Assembly (NCBI GenBank): GCA_963784995.1
Contig: CAWATZ010000007.1
Coordinates: 434,001-498,000 of the forward strand
Direction: 5' to 3'
DNA length: 64,000 nucleotides
DNA from: CAWATZ01 sp963784995
GTDB lineage: Bacteria; Planctomycetota; Planctomycetia; Gemmatales; Gemmataceae
Within the stretch, counting starts at the first letter, position 1. Each line of letters starts with the position of its first letter. The notes under the pieces were generated by a model, which ran no database searches, was not told where the DNA came from, and saw nothing but the letters and a program-made list of their open reading frames with translations. Both the position numbers and the translations under genes were made by a program. Shown here piece by piece: positions 19,364-29,255 of this stretch.

Positions 19364-22300
19364 ACGGCTCCGATGACGCCATGCAACTCGAGCAGCTGCA
19401 GAAGTATCTGAATTCGCCGGACACGGCCCGGCCCCTGCTGCGGCTGTGGCAGCTCCGCGACCTGGAGCGCGGTTTCCGCAACCTGGGGCACCTGGCCAAC
19501 AACCTGCTCCTGCCGGACCTGCGTGATCTCTGCTCGGTGCTGTGCTGGCTGTTGCCGCGCTGTCCCGATCCGGACATGGCGATCAACAACCTGGAGCAGT
19601 TCCTGGCCAATCCCCAGGCCCGCGCGAAGTTGCCCGGCCTGCTCGACGACCACGGCCGGCCCCTGGAAACGGTCCTGCAACTGTTCAGCACCAGCAATTT
19701 CTTTTGCGATCTGCTGCGGATGAACCCGGACTTCCTGCAAATGCTGCGGGTGCCGTTGCGCCACAGTCCCGGTCCGGACGAACTGCGGGCCCAGTTGCAG
19801 ACCGACGTTGACGCCGCCAGCGACGACGGCGGCGTGCTGCGGGCCTTTCGCCGCTTCCGGCAACGGCAGATCCTGCGCATCGGCACCAATGACGTGATTC
19901 ATAACCGCTCCCTGGAGGAGATCACCGCCGACCTGACTCGTGTGGCCGACGCGGCGGTGGAAGTGGCCCTGACCGTCGCCCGGCGCACCATGGCCCGGCG
20001 ATTTGGTCAGCCGACCCTGCCGGGCGGCGACGAGTGCCGCTGCGTGGTGCTGGCCTTTGGCAAGCAGGGCGGCGAGGAGCTGAACTACTCCAGCGACATC
20101 GATCTGATGTTTGTCTTCGAGGAGGAAGGCTCGACCGTGGGGCGGGCCTGCGTCAGCAATGACGAGTTCTTTGCCCGCACGGCCAGCGAGGTGATCCGGC
20201 TGCTGTCCGCGCACACCGAACAGGGCCAGGCGTTCCGGGTCGATCTCCGGCTGCGGCCCGAGGGTCAGCGCGGTCCCCTGGCACGCTCGCTGGCCAGCAC
20301 CCTGCGATATTACGACAGTCTCGGCCGGACCTGGGAGCGGCAAGCCTTGATCAAGGTCCGGCCCGTGGCCGGCGACCCGGTACTGGGACAGCGCTTCCTC
20401 ACGACCATCGAGCCATTCGTCTACGGTAAGTACCTGACCTTCGCCGAGATCAACGAGATCAAATCGGTCAAGCGCCGCATCGAGCAGAAGAGCGGCCGGA
20501 CTGGAGGCCGGGACACGGACGTGAAGGTCGGCTGGGGCGGCATCCGCGACATCGAGTTCACCATCCAGTTCCTGCAGCTGCTCAACGGCGGCGACCTGGT
20601 CGATCTTCGCCAGCGCAACACCTTCCTGGCCATGACCGCCCTGGAGCGCGTCGGCTGCCTGACCGATCTGGAATATCGGGTGCTGGACGACAGCTATCGC
20701 TTCCTGCGCAAAACCGAACACCGGCTGCAATTGCTGTTCGACCTCCAGACCCACCGGCTGCCCACCGACGAGCAGGAATTGACCCGACTGGCGCTGCGGA
20801 TGGGATACCGGGCACAGGAGTCGGGAGACACGGAGTCAGGAGTAACACGGAAACCACGGATGGGAAACAATTCTTCCGTGACATCCGTGACATCCGTGTT
20901 CATCGGATTCACTCACTTCCTGCCACTGCGTTTCCTCACGGATTACCGCGAGAAAACCGAGCCGACCCGGCGCATCCTGGAACATCTGCTGCACCAGACT
21001 TTCGCTGGCGAGACCGGGACCGCGGAACCGGAGTCGGACCTGATCCTCGATCCCAACCCCGATCCGGAAACGATCCGCACGGTGCTGGGCCGTTATCCCT
21101 TCCGCGACGTCGCCGCCGCCTACCAGAACCTGACCCAGCTGGCCCAGGAGGAGGTGCCGTTCCTCTCGGCGCGCCGCTGCCGGCACTTCCTGGCCAGTAT
21201 CGCTCCCAGCCTGCTCCGGGCCCTGGCCGAGACGCCCGACCCCGACATGGCCCTGCTCAACCTCGAGAAGGTCACCCGCTCGCTGGGCGGCAAGGCCGTC
21301 CTGTGGGAACTGTTCAGCTTTAACCCGCCCAGCCTCAAGCTCTACGTCGATCTGTGCGCCTGGAGCGTCTTCCTGTCGGACATCCTGATCAGCAATCCCG
21401 GCATGATCGATGAGCTGCTGGACAGCCTGGTCCTCAATCAACCGCGGCGTGCCGAGGAGCTGCGCACAGAACTCCTTGACCTGTGCAAGGGGGCCGACGA
21501 CCTGGAACCGATCCTGCACTCGTTTCAGGACAAGGAACTGCTGCGGATTGGCGTGCGCGACATCCTGGGCAAGGACCAGATCCAGGAAACGACCGCCGCC
21601 CTGAGCGACCTGGCCGAGACCATCCTGGTCCAGCTGGCCGAGCGGCAGTACCCGCCGCTGGTCGAGCGCTTCGGAACGCCGACCCTGGGACCGGGCCAGC
21701 CCCGGTCCGGCCAACCGTCCCGCTTTGTCCTGCTGGCCCTGGGCAAGCTGGGCGGTCGGGAGATGATCTACCACAGCGACCTGGACCTGATCTTGATCTA
21801 CGAAGGAGACGGTCGCACCGCCGGGCCACGCGAGACGGACAACCTCCACTTCTTCACCGAACTGGCTCGACGGACCATCCGGGCGGCCAGTTGCCAGGGG
21901 CCGATGGGCCGGCTCTACGCGGTGGACATGCGGCTGCGACCGACCGGCAGGTCCGGCAGCCTGGCCGTCCCGCTGTCCGGGTTCCGCGCCTACTACGGCG
22001 TCGGCTGTGCCGCGGCCGAGACGGCCACGGCACAGCTGTGGGAGCGCCAGGTGCTGACACGGGCCCGGGTGGTCTGTGGCGATCGCGACTTTGGCGAGGC
22101 AGTGATGGCAGCCGTGGCCGAGGCCATGCCGCCGCCGGTCTGGGGACCGGCGGTGATCGACGAGATCCTGTGCATGCGGCAGCGACTCGAACAGAGCCGG
22201 AACCGGGGCGATCTGAAGCGTGGGCCCGGCGGCATGATGGACGTCGAGTTCCTGGTCGAGACCTTCCAGCTGAAGTACGGTCGCGCCCAGCCGAACTTGC

Positions 22301-22623
22301 GGCAACCGAACCTGTGGCGGGCCCTGGCCGCCCTGGAGTCGGCCGGGCTGCTCAGCGCGGAGGAACACCGCATCCTGAAGAGCGGTTATGACTTTCTGCT
22401 GCGCGTCCAGAGCCGGCTGCGCATTGTCCACAACCGCACCCTGGACGAGCTGCCGGAGTCCGCGGCCGAAAACGACAAGCTGGCCCGCCGGCTGAGCGGG
22501 TATCTGGGCGGAGACGCTTCCAACTCGCCACCGACGGGGGCCCGGCTCTTCGCGGAACTGGAACAGCACGTGGGGCAGATTCGCGGCCTGTTTCTCCGGC
22601 TGCTGGAGCGGGAACGGGCTTGA
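19360..22623 (+). CDS. glnE: Bifunctional glutamine synthetase adenylyltransferase/deadenylase
   Basis: This is a 1087-residue protein with two nucleotidyltransferase halves. The first has GGEELNYSSDIDLMFVFEEEG near residue 240 and the second GGREMIYHSDLDLILIYEGDG near 800, each with the D-x-D metal pair, and each is followed by a GlnE helical domain (GWGGIRDIEFTIQFLQL; GPGGMMDVEFLVETFQL). GlnE adds or removes AMP on glutamine synthetase in response to nitrogen status. The length exceeds the usual 950 or so, partly because of an insert at residues 485-527 of repeat origin. The start overlaps the miaB stop by ATGA, implying coupled translation; the ribosome site is weak. Confidence 0.92.
20814..20940. 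repeat. Repeat-derived in-frame insert within glnE
   Basis: Between the conserved TRLALRMGY and FLTDYREKTEPTRRIL parts of GlnE lies a more AT-rich segment with tandem ATCCGTGAC units and the rare-looking translation NNSSVTSVTSVFIGFTHF. Base use differs from the flanking gene. Similar strings (on the other strand reading NTDVTDVTE) are familiar to me as intergenic repeats of planctomycetes, but no second copy exists here. Confidence 0.6.
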
Positions 22624-22657
22624 AGGATGCTGCCGCTGTTTCTTCAGACGAAACGTT

Positions 22658-23260
22658 TTAGGAAACCCAGTCGTCTTCCCGCAGAGTCTTCAGGGGGATG
22701 CGAGAGAACCGATTCGGGGCGCGGCGAAGGAACCGGCCGAGGCCGCGGAACCATGATCCCGGAGTCCAGACGGAAAGAGTCAGATCAGCCAGATTGATCT
22801 GGACAGTGAGCCCAACGCGACGGAAGGCTCTGATCCCCAGCAAGGGAGCCGTGAAAGTCCTGACGCTGGGGATCGGATGCTCCTCGTTGACGAACGGAAT
22901 TCCCGAGTAAAGCGGGATGCGGAGGGGAGTGTCACGCAAATGAGGGATGTTGCTCACCAACCACAGGCAAGCCTTGCGAACCGGCAAGCTCAACGTGTTC
23001 CCGCTGGCGACAATGGCAGTGACCCTTCGAGGGGTAAGGCGATCCGGAGCGCAAGGGTAGAGTCCGCAGCGCTGGAGATGGAAGCGCCACGCATAGGCTT
23101 CATAGGTATTTCCCGTGTCAAATTTCCATAACCGGCACTTGGTTTCGGGTGGTGTTTCTTGTTCGGGCTCGCTGACCAAGATGGGCAAAAGGGGAAACCA
23201 GGACTGAGTGGTCCCTTCTACCCATCTGGAAAGCGGGAGTCGATCAATGAAGAGAAGCAC
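22658..23260 (-). CDS. Retropepsin-like aspartic protease-fold protein (module copy 2)
   Basis: This is a 200-residue protein with the active-site-like loop KFDTGNTYEAYAWRFHLQRCGL, holding the classical D48-T49-G50. A later PLLGIRAFRRVGLTVQINLADLTLSVW corresponds to the second conserved region. The fold is therefore the same as the gene at 16.2 kb, although overall identity looks low and the copy-1 loop is DPG. The start is GTG 23260 with no good ribosome site; it lies 30 bases after the DUF5678-like gene and is probably translated from the same mRNA. No signal peptide. Convergent with glnE, 34 bases apart. Confidence 0.6.
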   Translation of the reverse strand: MLLFIDRLPLSRWVEGTTQSWFPLLPILVSEPEQETPPETKCRLWKFDTGNTYEAYAWRFHLQRCGLYPCAPDRLTPRRVTAIVASGNTLSLPVRKACLWLVSNIPHLRDTPLRIPLYSGIPFVNEEHPIPSVRTFTAPLLGIRAFRRVGLTVQINLADLTLSVWTPGSWFRGLGRFLRRAPNRFSRIPLKTLREDDWVS

Positions 23261-23290
23261 GGAGGAGGTCCGACAGCCGTGGAACTCGTT

Positions 23291-23644
23291 TCACGTTGGT
23301 GGTGCGTCGAGGAACAGAAGGAAGTCAGGCGGGTCGGCCTCGATGGGGCGGACAACGCAGTCAGCAGCGGGGATGTTCTGCTTGCGGCATTCCCGATACA
23401 GTTCAAGATCGGTGCGTGCAAAGCCGATCAACCGGGTTCCGTGGAAGGCAACCCACTGTCCTGGCTTCTCGAGAAGCAACTGGGGTAAGAGCTTACGAAA
23501 AGTCGCTTCCGCTTGCTCGCCCAGCGAGGGATTGGCGCTGGGAGCATCTTTCTCGAACCCAGCCAGCTGGCGGACAGTCAAATCCTCCGGCTGCATGATG
23601 CTTCCCCCAACTGCGGAATGCGAAAACAAGAGGTCAGTATTCAC
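23291..23644 (-). CDS. DUF5678-like small protein (module copy 2)
   Basis: This is a 117-residue protein. LLLEKPGQWVAFHGTRLIGFARTDLELYRECRKQ resembles DUF5678 and the copy-1 protein (HQGQWVAFSSDGRRIIAS). The tail VRPIEADPPDFLLFLDAPPT is acidic and hydrophobic. Two starts are credible: GTG 23644 with a strong AGGAGG-like site, or ATG 23596 with GGGGGAA; I list the longer. It is followed by the aspartic-protease-like gene, repeating the arrangement at 16.2-16.9 kb. Confidence 0.6.
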   Translation of the reverse strand: MNTDLLFSHSAVGGSIMQPEDLTVRQLAGFEKDAPSANPSLGEQAEATFRKLLPQLLLEKPGQWVAFHGTRLIGFARTDLELYRECRKQNIPAADCVVRPIEADPPDFLLFLDAPPT

Positions 23645-23785
23645 TTTATCCCTCCTCCCTGGGACGGTCTAGCCGAAACCGGCGATTGACTTCCTCGTCA
23701 CTCCTGCCCGTTCTCGGGGTTAAGAACAGATGAGAGCCGTTCGGCCCTCGCAGGTCCGAAAGCAGGAACCCAGGGGAACGTGACC

Positions 23786-25033
23786 ATGAGAACCGCGAAT
23801 CCGAGGATTGGTCTGTTTGTGGGCTGCATGGTGCTACTCGGCGCAAGCAGCGTTCGAGCCCAGGATTGGCCCCAGTGGCTGGGGCCCAAACGGGACGCCA
23901 GCGTGACGGGCTTCACCGCGCCCAAGAGCTGGCCCAAGGAGCTGACCCAGAAATGGAAGGTGACCGTGGGCGAGGGCGTGGCCACGCCGGCCCTGGTCGG
24001 CGACAAGCTCTACGTCTTCTGCCGGGAGGGCGGCGATGAAGTCCTCCGCTGCCTGGACGCGGCCAACGGCAAGGAACTCTGGAAGGACAGGTATGCAGCA
24101 GCCAAACCAGGCAGGCCCGCTTCGGGCTTCAACAATGAATTTGTCGGGCCGAGAAGTTCCCCGACCGTGGCCGACGGCAAGGTGGTCACGCTCGGCGTGC
24201 AGGGGACGCTCTCCTGCTTTGATGCAGTCGGCGGCAAGCTCCTGTGGCGCAAGGAGACCGGGAGAGGTCCCAAGTTTTTCACGTCCAGCTCGCCGATTGT
24301 CGTGGATGGTCTGGCCATCGTTCAGATCGGTTCGGACACCAAGGGAGCGGTGGCGACCTACAACCTGGCCGATGGGACGGAGAAATGGAAGTGGGACGGC
24401 AGCACGGCCTACGCCTCGCCGGTCCTCCTCTCCGTGGATGGAACCAAGGCGGTGATCGCCGAGACGGAACAAAGCGTCGTGGCCCTGAACCTGGCCGACG
24501 GCAAACGGCTGTGGGAGGCTCCGTTCGCCGTTGCGCGGATGAGTTACAACGCCTCCACCCCGATCGTTTCCGATACCACCCTCATCTACGGCGGCTCGGG
24601 CCGGGGCACGCGGGCGGTGAAGTTCGAGAAGAAGGACGGCGGACTGGCCGGCAAGGAACTCTGGAGCAACACGGACAATTCGGTCAAGTTTAACACGCCC
24701 ATTGTCAAGGACGGCAGCGTCTACGCGATCTCCGATCGCGACAAGCTGTTCTGTATCGACAAGGACGGCAAGACCGCCTGGGACACTTCACTTGGGGGCG
24801 GTGGCGGCGGACGCGGCCAGGGAGGATATGGCAGCATCGTGGACGCGGGCCCCGTCCTTCTGGCCCTGACCCCCAAAGCCCAGCTGGTCGTCTTCAAACC
24901 CAGCGACAAGAAGTTCGAGGAGATCGCCCACTACAAGGTCGCCGACGGGCAGACCTACGCTTATCCCATCGTTGCCGGCAACCGGATCTTCGTCAAGGAC
25001 AAGGATTCGCTCTACCTGTGGACGATTGAGTGA
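23786..25033 (+). CDS. PQQ-type beta-propeller exported protein
   Basis: This is a 415-residue protein with signal peptide MRTANPRIGLFVGCMVLLGASSVRA, then QDWPQWLGPKRDASVTG and propeller blades such as VLRCLDAANGKELWKDR, LSCFDAVGGKLLWRKE and VVALNLADGKRLWEAP. A Gly-rich loop, LGGGGGGRGQGGYG, lies near residue 335. It is a periplasmic PQQ/BamB-like propeller, paralogous to the gene at 9.1 kb. ATG 23786 is preferred, with AGGGGAA upstream; a GTG lies 6 bases earlier. Single gene, convergent with the PepSY gene across a palindrome. Confidence 0.88.
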   Translation: MRTANPRIGLFVGCMVLLGASSVRAQDWPQWLGPKRDASVTGFTAPKSWPKELTQKWKVTVGEGVATPALVGDKLYVFCREGGDEVLRCLDAANGKELWKDRYAAAKPGRPASGFNNEFVGPRSSPTVADGKVVTLGVQGTLSCFDAVGGKLLWRKETGRGPKFFTSSSPIVVDGLAIVQIGSDTKGAVATYNLADGTEKWKWDGSTAYASPVLLSVDGTKAVIAETEQSVVALNLADGKRLWEAPFAVARMSYNASTPIVSDTTLIYGGSGRGTRAVKFEKKDGGLAGKELWSNTDNSVKFNTPIVKDGSVYAISDRDKLFCIDKDGKTAWDTSLGGGGGGRGQGGYGSIVDAGPVLLALTPKAQLVVFKPSDKKFEEIAHYKVADGQTYAYPIVAGNRIFVKDKDSLYLWTIE

Positions 25034-25044
25034 TCGTTGCGCAT

Positions 25045-25106
25045 GGCGAGCCGGGAGCGTCAGCGACCGGAGGGATTGCTCCGGTCGCTGACGCTCCCGG
25101 CTCGCC
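25045..25106. repeat. Perfect palindromic repeat (28-base arms), intergenic
   Basis: Arms 25045-25072 and 25079-25106 are exact reverse complements with a 6-base loop. It sits between two convergent genes, where it could serve as a two-way terminator. It is the intact form of the element whose arms also occur within coding regions at 12014-12041 and 13096-13157. Confidence 0.92.
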
Positions 25107-25123
25107 AAATCTTTTTGATAGCA

Positions 25124-25708
25124 TCAGGGGACGTACCGCACAAAGACGAACACCGCAGCCGCCAGCCCGAGCAGGATGACGAGGACCCCACCCTGTCCTC
25201 GGCTTCTGAGGGAGGCCCAGAGCACCAATCCGGTGATGGAAATCACCAGGAAGAGGACACAGACGCTGTCGATCACCAGTCCCCACGCCCAGCCCGCGGA
25301 CTTCCCCTTGTGCAGATCGGTCAGCACCGCCGCCCAGCCGCGGCCCTCGAATTCCACCGTGGTCTGGCCATCGTCGCGCCGAACCTCGGCCAGCACGCGC
25401 AGACCCGGTTTGACAAACTCCACCTGAATGGCGTCATCGTCCTCCCGAAACGAGTTCACCGCACCCGTCGCCCCGAACTGGTTGCGCAGAGACTCCACCA
25501 GGCCCAGCCTGTCCAGCGGATCCAGAAGAGTGGGAGGCACGATGCCCTCGGCCTTCCAGGTTCGGGGCTCGGTGGGGAGGAACCAGTCCTCGTGGTTGAG
25601 CATGAACCCGGTGACAGCGAAGAACAGGATCAGGACCAGCCCAAAGAGGGTCAGGTACACGTGAACCGTCCGGGACCACTTCAGCAGCCGGCGGTAAGCG
25701 GGAGTCAT
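25124..25708 (-). CDS. PepSY-associated transmembrane protein
   Basis: This is a 194-residue membrane protein. It starts RRLLKWSRTVHVYLTLFGLVLILFFAVTGFMLNHEDWF, the PepSY-associated TM helix, followed by a periplasmic PepSY-like region. Two C-terminal helices follow (WAWGLVIDSVCVLFLVISITGLVLWA and GGVLVILLGLAAAVFVFVRYV). The ATG overlaps the stop of the ApbE-DUF2271 gene (ATGA), so both are coupled. PepSY_TM proteins with His-containing helices act in membrane electron transfer, often with ApbE-flavinylated partners, so this pair may reduce an external electron acceptor or metal. That role is inferred from family context only. Confidence 0.8.
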   Translation of the reverse strand: MTPAYRRLLKWSRTVHVYLTLFGLVLILFFAVTGFMLNHEDWFLPTEPRTWKAEGIVPPTLLDPLDRLGLVESLRNQFGATGAVNSFREDDDAIQVEFVKPGLRVLAEVRRDDGQTTVEFEGRGWAAVLTDLHKGKSAGWAWGLVIDSVCVLFLVISITGLVLWASLRSRGQGGVLVILLGLAAAVFVFVRYVP

Positions 25709-27230
25709 GGCTTCTTCTTCCCGAACTCGACCTGGGTGGCGCCGGTTTCCTCGTTTTTCTGGAGAGTGAGCTTCGCTTCCTGGGCCTGGCACTCGATCTT
25801 GCCGGTCTGCCGAACGTGCTTGCCATGCTCGCGGTGGACCTCGACCCGGACCGTATACGTGCCTTGCCCGACCGGCTTGCCCCTGTCGTCCTTGCCGTCC
25901 CACGCCAGCTGGTATTTGCCCGGTCCACGGGTCGCCCGCGTGACCGCCTTGACGAGGTTGGCGTCACCCTTGCCGATCTTCCACCAGTCGGACAGTTCCC
26001 GGATCCACTTGGGAGAGTTGCCCCAGACGGTCAGAGTGCGGACCACTCTGCCGCTGCCGTCCTCGATCCAGACCGCCACGTAAGGCCGGCGGTAGCGTCT
26101 CTCCCCATCCAATCGGGGAAGCTCGATCGCCACCGTCATCTGGAACCCCTCGGGCCAGGGATCGCCCTTCGCGTTCTTCTCGTCCCCGGTCTCTGCCTCC
26201 AGGGCGGTCAGGTACGGATGGACCGGAAGCAACTCCAGACCCGGACTGTGGAGCTGTCTGCCCCCTGCCGCGACCAGCAGGCACTCCGCCCCCGACGTCT
26301 GGCCGATGAGCCGTAACCCCTCTTCCGGCGTGAGGATGCACAGGGTCGTGGCCAGCACGTTCGCGGTCAGGCTGTCGGGCGCAAGCACCGTCGCCGCGGC
26401 CACCTGATCCGCCGGCCGGCCGGTGCGCGGATCGATCAGGTGCGAGTGCCGGCTGCCGCTGACCGCGTAGGACCGCTGATAGCCGCCGCTGGTCGCAACC
26501 GCGCCGTCCCGTAACCAGAACCCGCCGAGTGGGCGGGCGTTCTCCCAGGGCTGGAACGGATTCTGCACCGCGATCGGCCATCTCCCGCCACCCCAGCACA
26601 CCATGTCCCCGCCGAGGTTGATCAGCCCTCCTGCGACCGCCAGACCCGCTGCGCCACGGCAGCCACCGCCTGGGCGATGACGTACCCCTTGGCGACCGCG
26701 TTCAGGTTCAGCGGATGGTCGGTCAAGCGGGTGACTGTCCCGTCGGCGTCCTCGACGCAGAAGCCAGGACGCGCGATCTCCCTGGCGACGCCGGCCAGCG
26801 CGACCGGGTCTGGGAGCCTTCCCGCCTGCTCGGCTTCAGCCCAGAGCTGCACCAGGGCCCCGACCTGGGCATTGCACGCCCCACCGGACAGCGGCTGCCA
26901 GCGCTGGTACGCGCGGAGGACCGTTCGCAAGTCCACGGAAACCGGGACCGGTCCGACCGACCGATTGAGCCGGCCCAGCTCGCTGTCCGGGTCGTAAAGA
27001 CTGAACACCCGGCGAAGGCGTTCGACCTCGTCCAGGACGGCCCGCTCGGCTTCCTCCGCGGCGCCGGCGTCGGCTGCGCGGAGCCAGAGGTCCAGGGAGG
27101 TGCCGAGGACGTGGTCGTGATGGAACGAGAATTCCGAGGGCGGTGCGGAAGCTTCTCCCCAGGCGCCTCCGGCCAGACCGATTGCGGCAAAGCCGGCCTT
27201 GAGGTACTCGCGGCGTGTGAGTCGATGCAC
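25705..27230 (-). CDS. ApbE FAD:protein FMN transferase fused to DUF2271, one frameshift
   Basis: The start is GTG 27230 with GGAG 7 bases upstream, giving a Tat-type signal (TRREYLKAGFAAIGLAGG). The ApbE domain runs HHDHVLGTSLDLWLRA, LNLNAVAKGYVIAQAV, then, after a frameshift near 26640, GGLINLGGDMVCWGGG, YAVSGSRHSHLIDPRTGRPA and DSLTANVLATTL. A C-terminal DUF2271 domain follows (FQMTVAIELPRL...RYRRPYVAVWIEDGSGRVVRTLTVWGNSPKWIRELSDWW). ApbE moves FMN from FAD onto Thr/Ser of exported electron-transfer proteins. DUF2271 usually occurs as a separate gene beside PepSY and ApbE; here it is fused. Without the frameshift the protein is about 508 residues. Confidence 0.8.
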
Positions 27231-27443
27231 TGCTTGTCTCCGTCGGGTGGTGGAAAAGAAAGGAGAGGTGGTTCGTTGTTGGGATTCAGGTTTGGCTGGC
27301 TTGTTCTTGTGTGGTGCGCACCTTCGCCACTTCCCATTCAACCTTACCGGGATCGTCCGCGCTGTCAAGCAAAAAGAACAAAATGAGAGAGTTGTAAGAG
27401 TTGCGCGTGTTGCCTCCTGGGGAGGATTGGAACAACGCGATCA

Positions 27444-28888
27444 TCACTCAGCAGGCCCAGATGCAGCACTGCCAATCTTTTCGGGCAGCCTCTGGTGGTC
27501 CCGGCTCTGGCTCCCACGCTTGAGGGCGAGGACGGCGAGGGATTCCAGGATCGCATGGCGCGGTGGATCGCGCTCCTGGGTGTCGGCGCATAACTTCTCC
27601 AGGTAGTCCTGGTGAGGCTTCAGGATCTCCTGGGCTTCCGGCAGTTGCCGCAACAGCTCTTCCAGGCTGGCCAGTTCTCGGAGCTGGTCTTCCGGCATGG
27701 GGTGGCCTGGGTCCAGCCACAGCCCCCAGGAGTCCAGCCAGATCGGCAAGGTCTGTCCCAGACGACTGAGGAAGCATGCTCGAATCCAGGAGCCCGCGGG
27801 TAACTTCGCCGCAATTTGAGTCGCTTCCAGCATCCGCGAGGCCAGTTCCGGGCTCGCCAGCGCCGCTGCGGGGTTCCAGCGCGCGGGAAAGTCACCTGGC
27901 CGCAGAGCGGCCAGGTCGCGCATGACTTCCGGCAACGGATCGAAGCGCAAACGCTGGACGAACTTGGTCCGCCGCTGCTGGGCCGGTTGGCGAAGCGCCA
28001 GCCAGGGAATCCAGAACACGACCGCAAGGGAGACGGCCAGCCACAGGGCGGGCGCGGGCAGCACCGCCGCGTTCCCCAGCTGGTCCAGCCGCCAGTGCCT
28101 CGGCGAGGTTCGCAGGGCGTCATGCACCAGTGCCGCGATGACACCCACGACCATGACCGCGCAACCCAGGAAGTAGCAAACGCCATTGATCAGGGCGTCC
28201 AGCTTCGCCAGGGCAGAGCGCTTGCCCTTTTCTTCAACAATAACAATGCGTTCCTCCAGGTCCTCGGGAATGACCATCCCCATGGCGTCCACCACTCTCC
28301 TGGTGGCCCCGGCCACGCCGGCGTGGCCGGGCCCCTGATGTCGGACCCGCTCGTCTTCGGGTTTCTGCACCAGCAAGAAGGCCACTCCGACGGCCACAAG
28401 CCCCACCGGAACCGCGAAACCAGCAACGAGGAGCAGGCCTTCCCACCAGCCGCAACTCAGCAGCACGCTGACACAGCGAGCCATCAGCGTCACCCGGCAA
28501 GCAGCGACCACGGCAACCGTCCAGCGGCGGGCCTGGGCGGCCTCGGTCACTGGCCAGAGCCGTTCAAACGGCAGACCGTACAAGAAGGCAAAGGGAGCGG
28601 TCAACCAGAACAGCCCCAGCAGACCCACACCCCGTGACAGCGTGGGGTCCCCCCGGGTGCCCACGATGATCATCACGACAAACAGGACCGCCGCCGCCAG
28701 GGTGGAGACGGCGAAGGGCAGCAGCAAACGCCACCGCTGCCGGCTCAGGTCGTGCGTGTCGCAGTTCCGGGCCAGCCCGGCTGCCAGCACCAGGGCGCTC
28801 CGACCGCCAAGGTCCAGGGATTGCCGGCCAGCTGGCGGATGGCGTCGGCGTTGCCCACCCAGAAGAGGAACAGGTCCGTCAAGGTCAT
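27444..28888 (-). CDS. Polytopic membrane protein of unknown function, one frameshift
   Basis: The likely start is ATG 28888 (MTLTDLFLFWVGNADAIRQLAGN), with GAGGGG upstream. The frame is lost near 28805 within a short GC-rich stretch; the main frame continues LAAGLARNCDTHDLSRQRWRLLLPFAVSTL. Hydrophobic segments suggest about seven membrane helices up to about residue 310 of the main frame, then a soluble C-terminal part with Leu-rich helices. I recall similar proteins (FWVGxxDAIRxLA...GLARNYDxHDL) as unassigned planctomycete membrane proteins. The stretch between it and the apbE start (27231-27443) shows nothing recognisable. Function unknown. Confidence 0.65.
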
Positions 28889-28904
28889 GGCCGTCCCCTC
28901 ACGC

Positions 28905-29105
28905 TCAGGGAGTTGCACTGGCGAGCGGCAGCGTCGGGTCGCCGAACAGCAGGAACTTCATCCCCTGAAAGAAGATGCTCGGCGGATCCCAGTCTTTCGG
29001 CTTGAGCTGGGCCAGGGCCTCCGTGTCGTGGTCGGAGCGGACGGCGCTGGCTGCCGGTGTTGCAGCCCACCTGCACCACCGCCCCGCTGGAACCAGAATA
29101 ACTGA
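28905..29105 (-). pseudogene. C-terminal remnant of a C25/caspase-like peptidase-type gene
   Basis: On the minus strand one frame gives SGAVVQVGCNTGSQ and the next gives LKPKDWDPPSIFFQGMKFLLFGDPTLPL before a stop. The order GCN-TG followed by FFQGMKFLLFGDPTLPL resembles the end of gingipain-like (C25) peptidase proteins, in which the catalytic Cys lies upstream and the domain closes with GDPTLPL. The frame changes near 29050 and no upstream part is found before the sigma gene, so this looks like a leftover fragment. Confidence 0.4.
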
Positions 29106-29202
29106 GCGTCGAGGGAAAAGACAGGCAATTGCTCCCGCCACTCGTTCTTCCGGCCTCTTGCTGAAGCCGGGGAGATCGGGTACGTTCAATTCTGATTCTC
29201 TC

Positions 29203-29230
29203 TGTAACAAATCCCCCGCTTTGGCGTCCT
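29203..29230 (+). promoter_or_regulatory. ECF-type promoter P1 (TGTAAC-N16-CGTCC)
   Basis: TGTAAC lies at 29203-29208 and CGTCCT at 29225-29230, with a 16-base spacer. It is 26 bases ahead of the sigma start at 29256. The CGTC -10 box is the usual form recognised by ECF sigma factors. Matching motifs lie at 34803, 50458, 50518 and 51512. Confidence 0.65.
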
Positions 29231-29255
29231 TTGAGTCAGGCCAGGAGAACCATCG

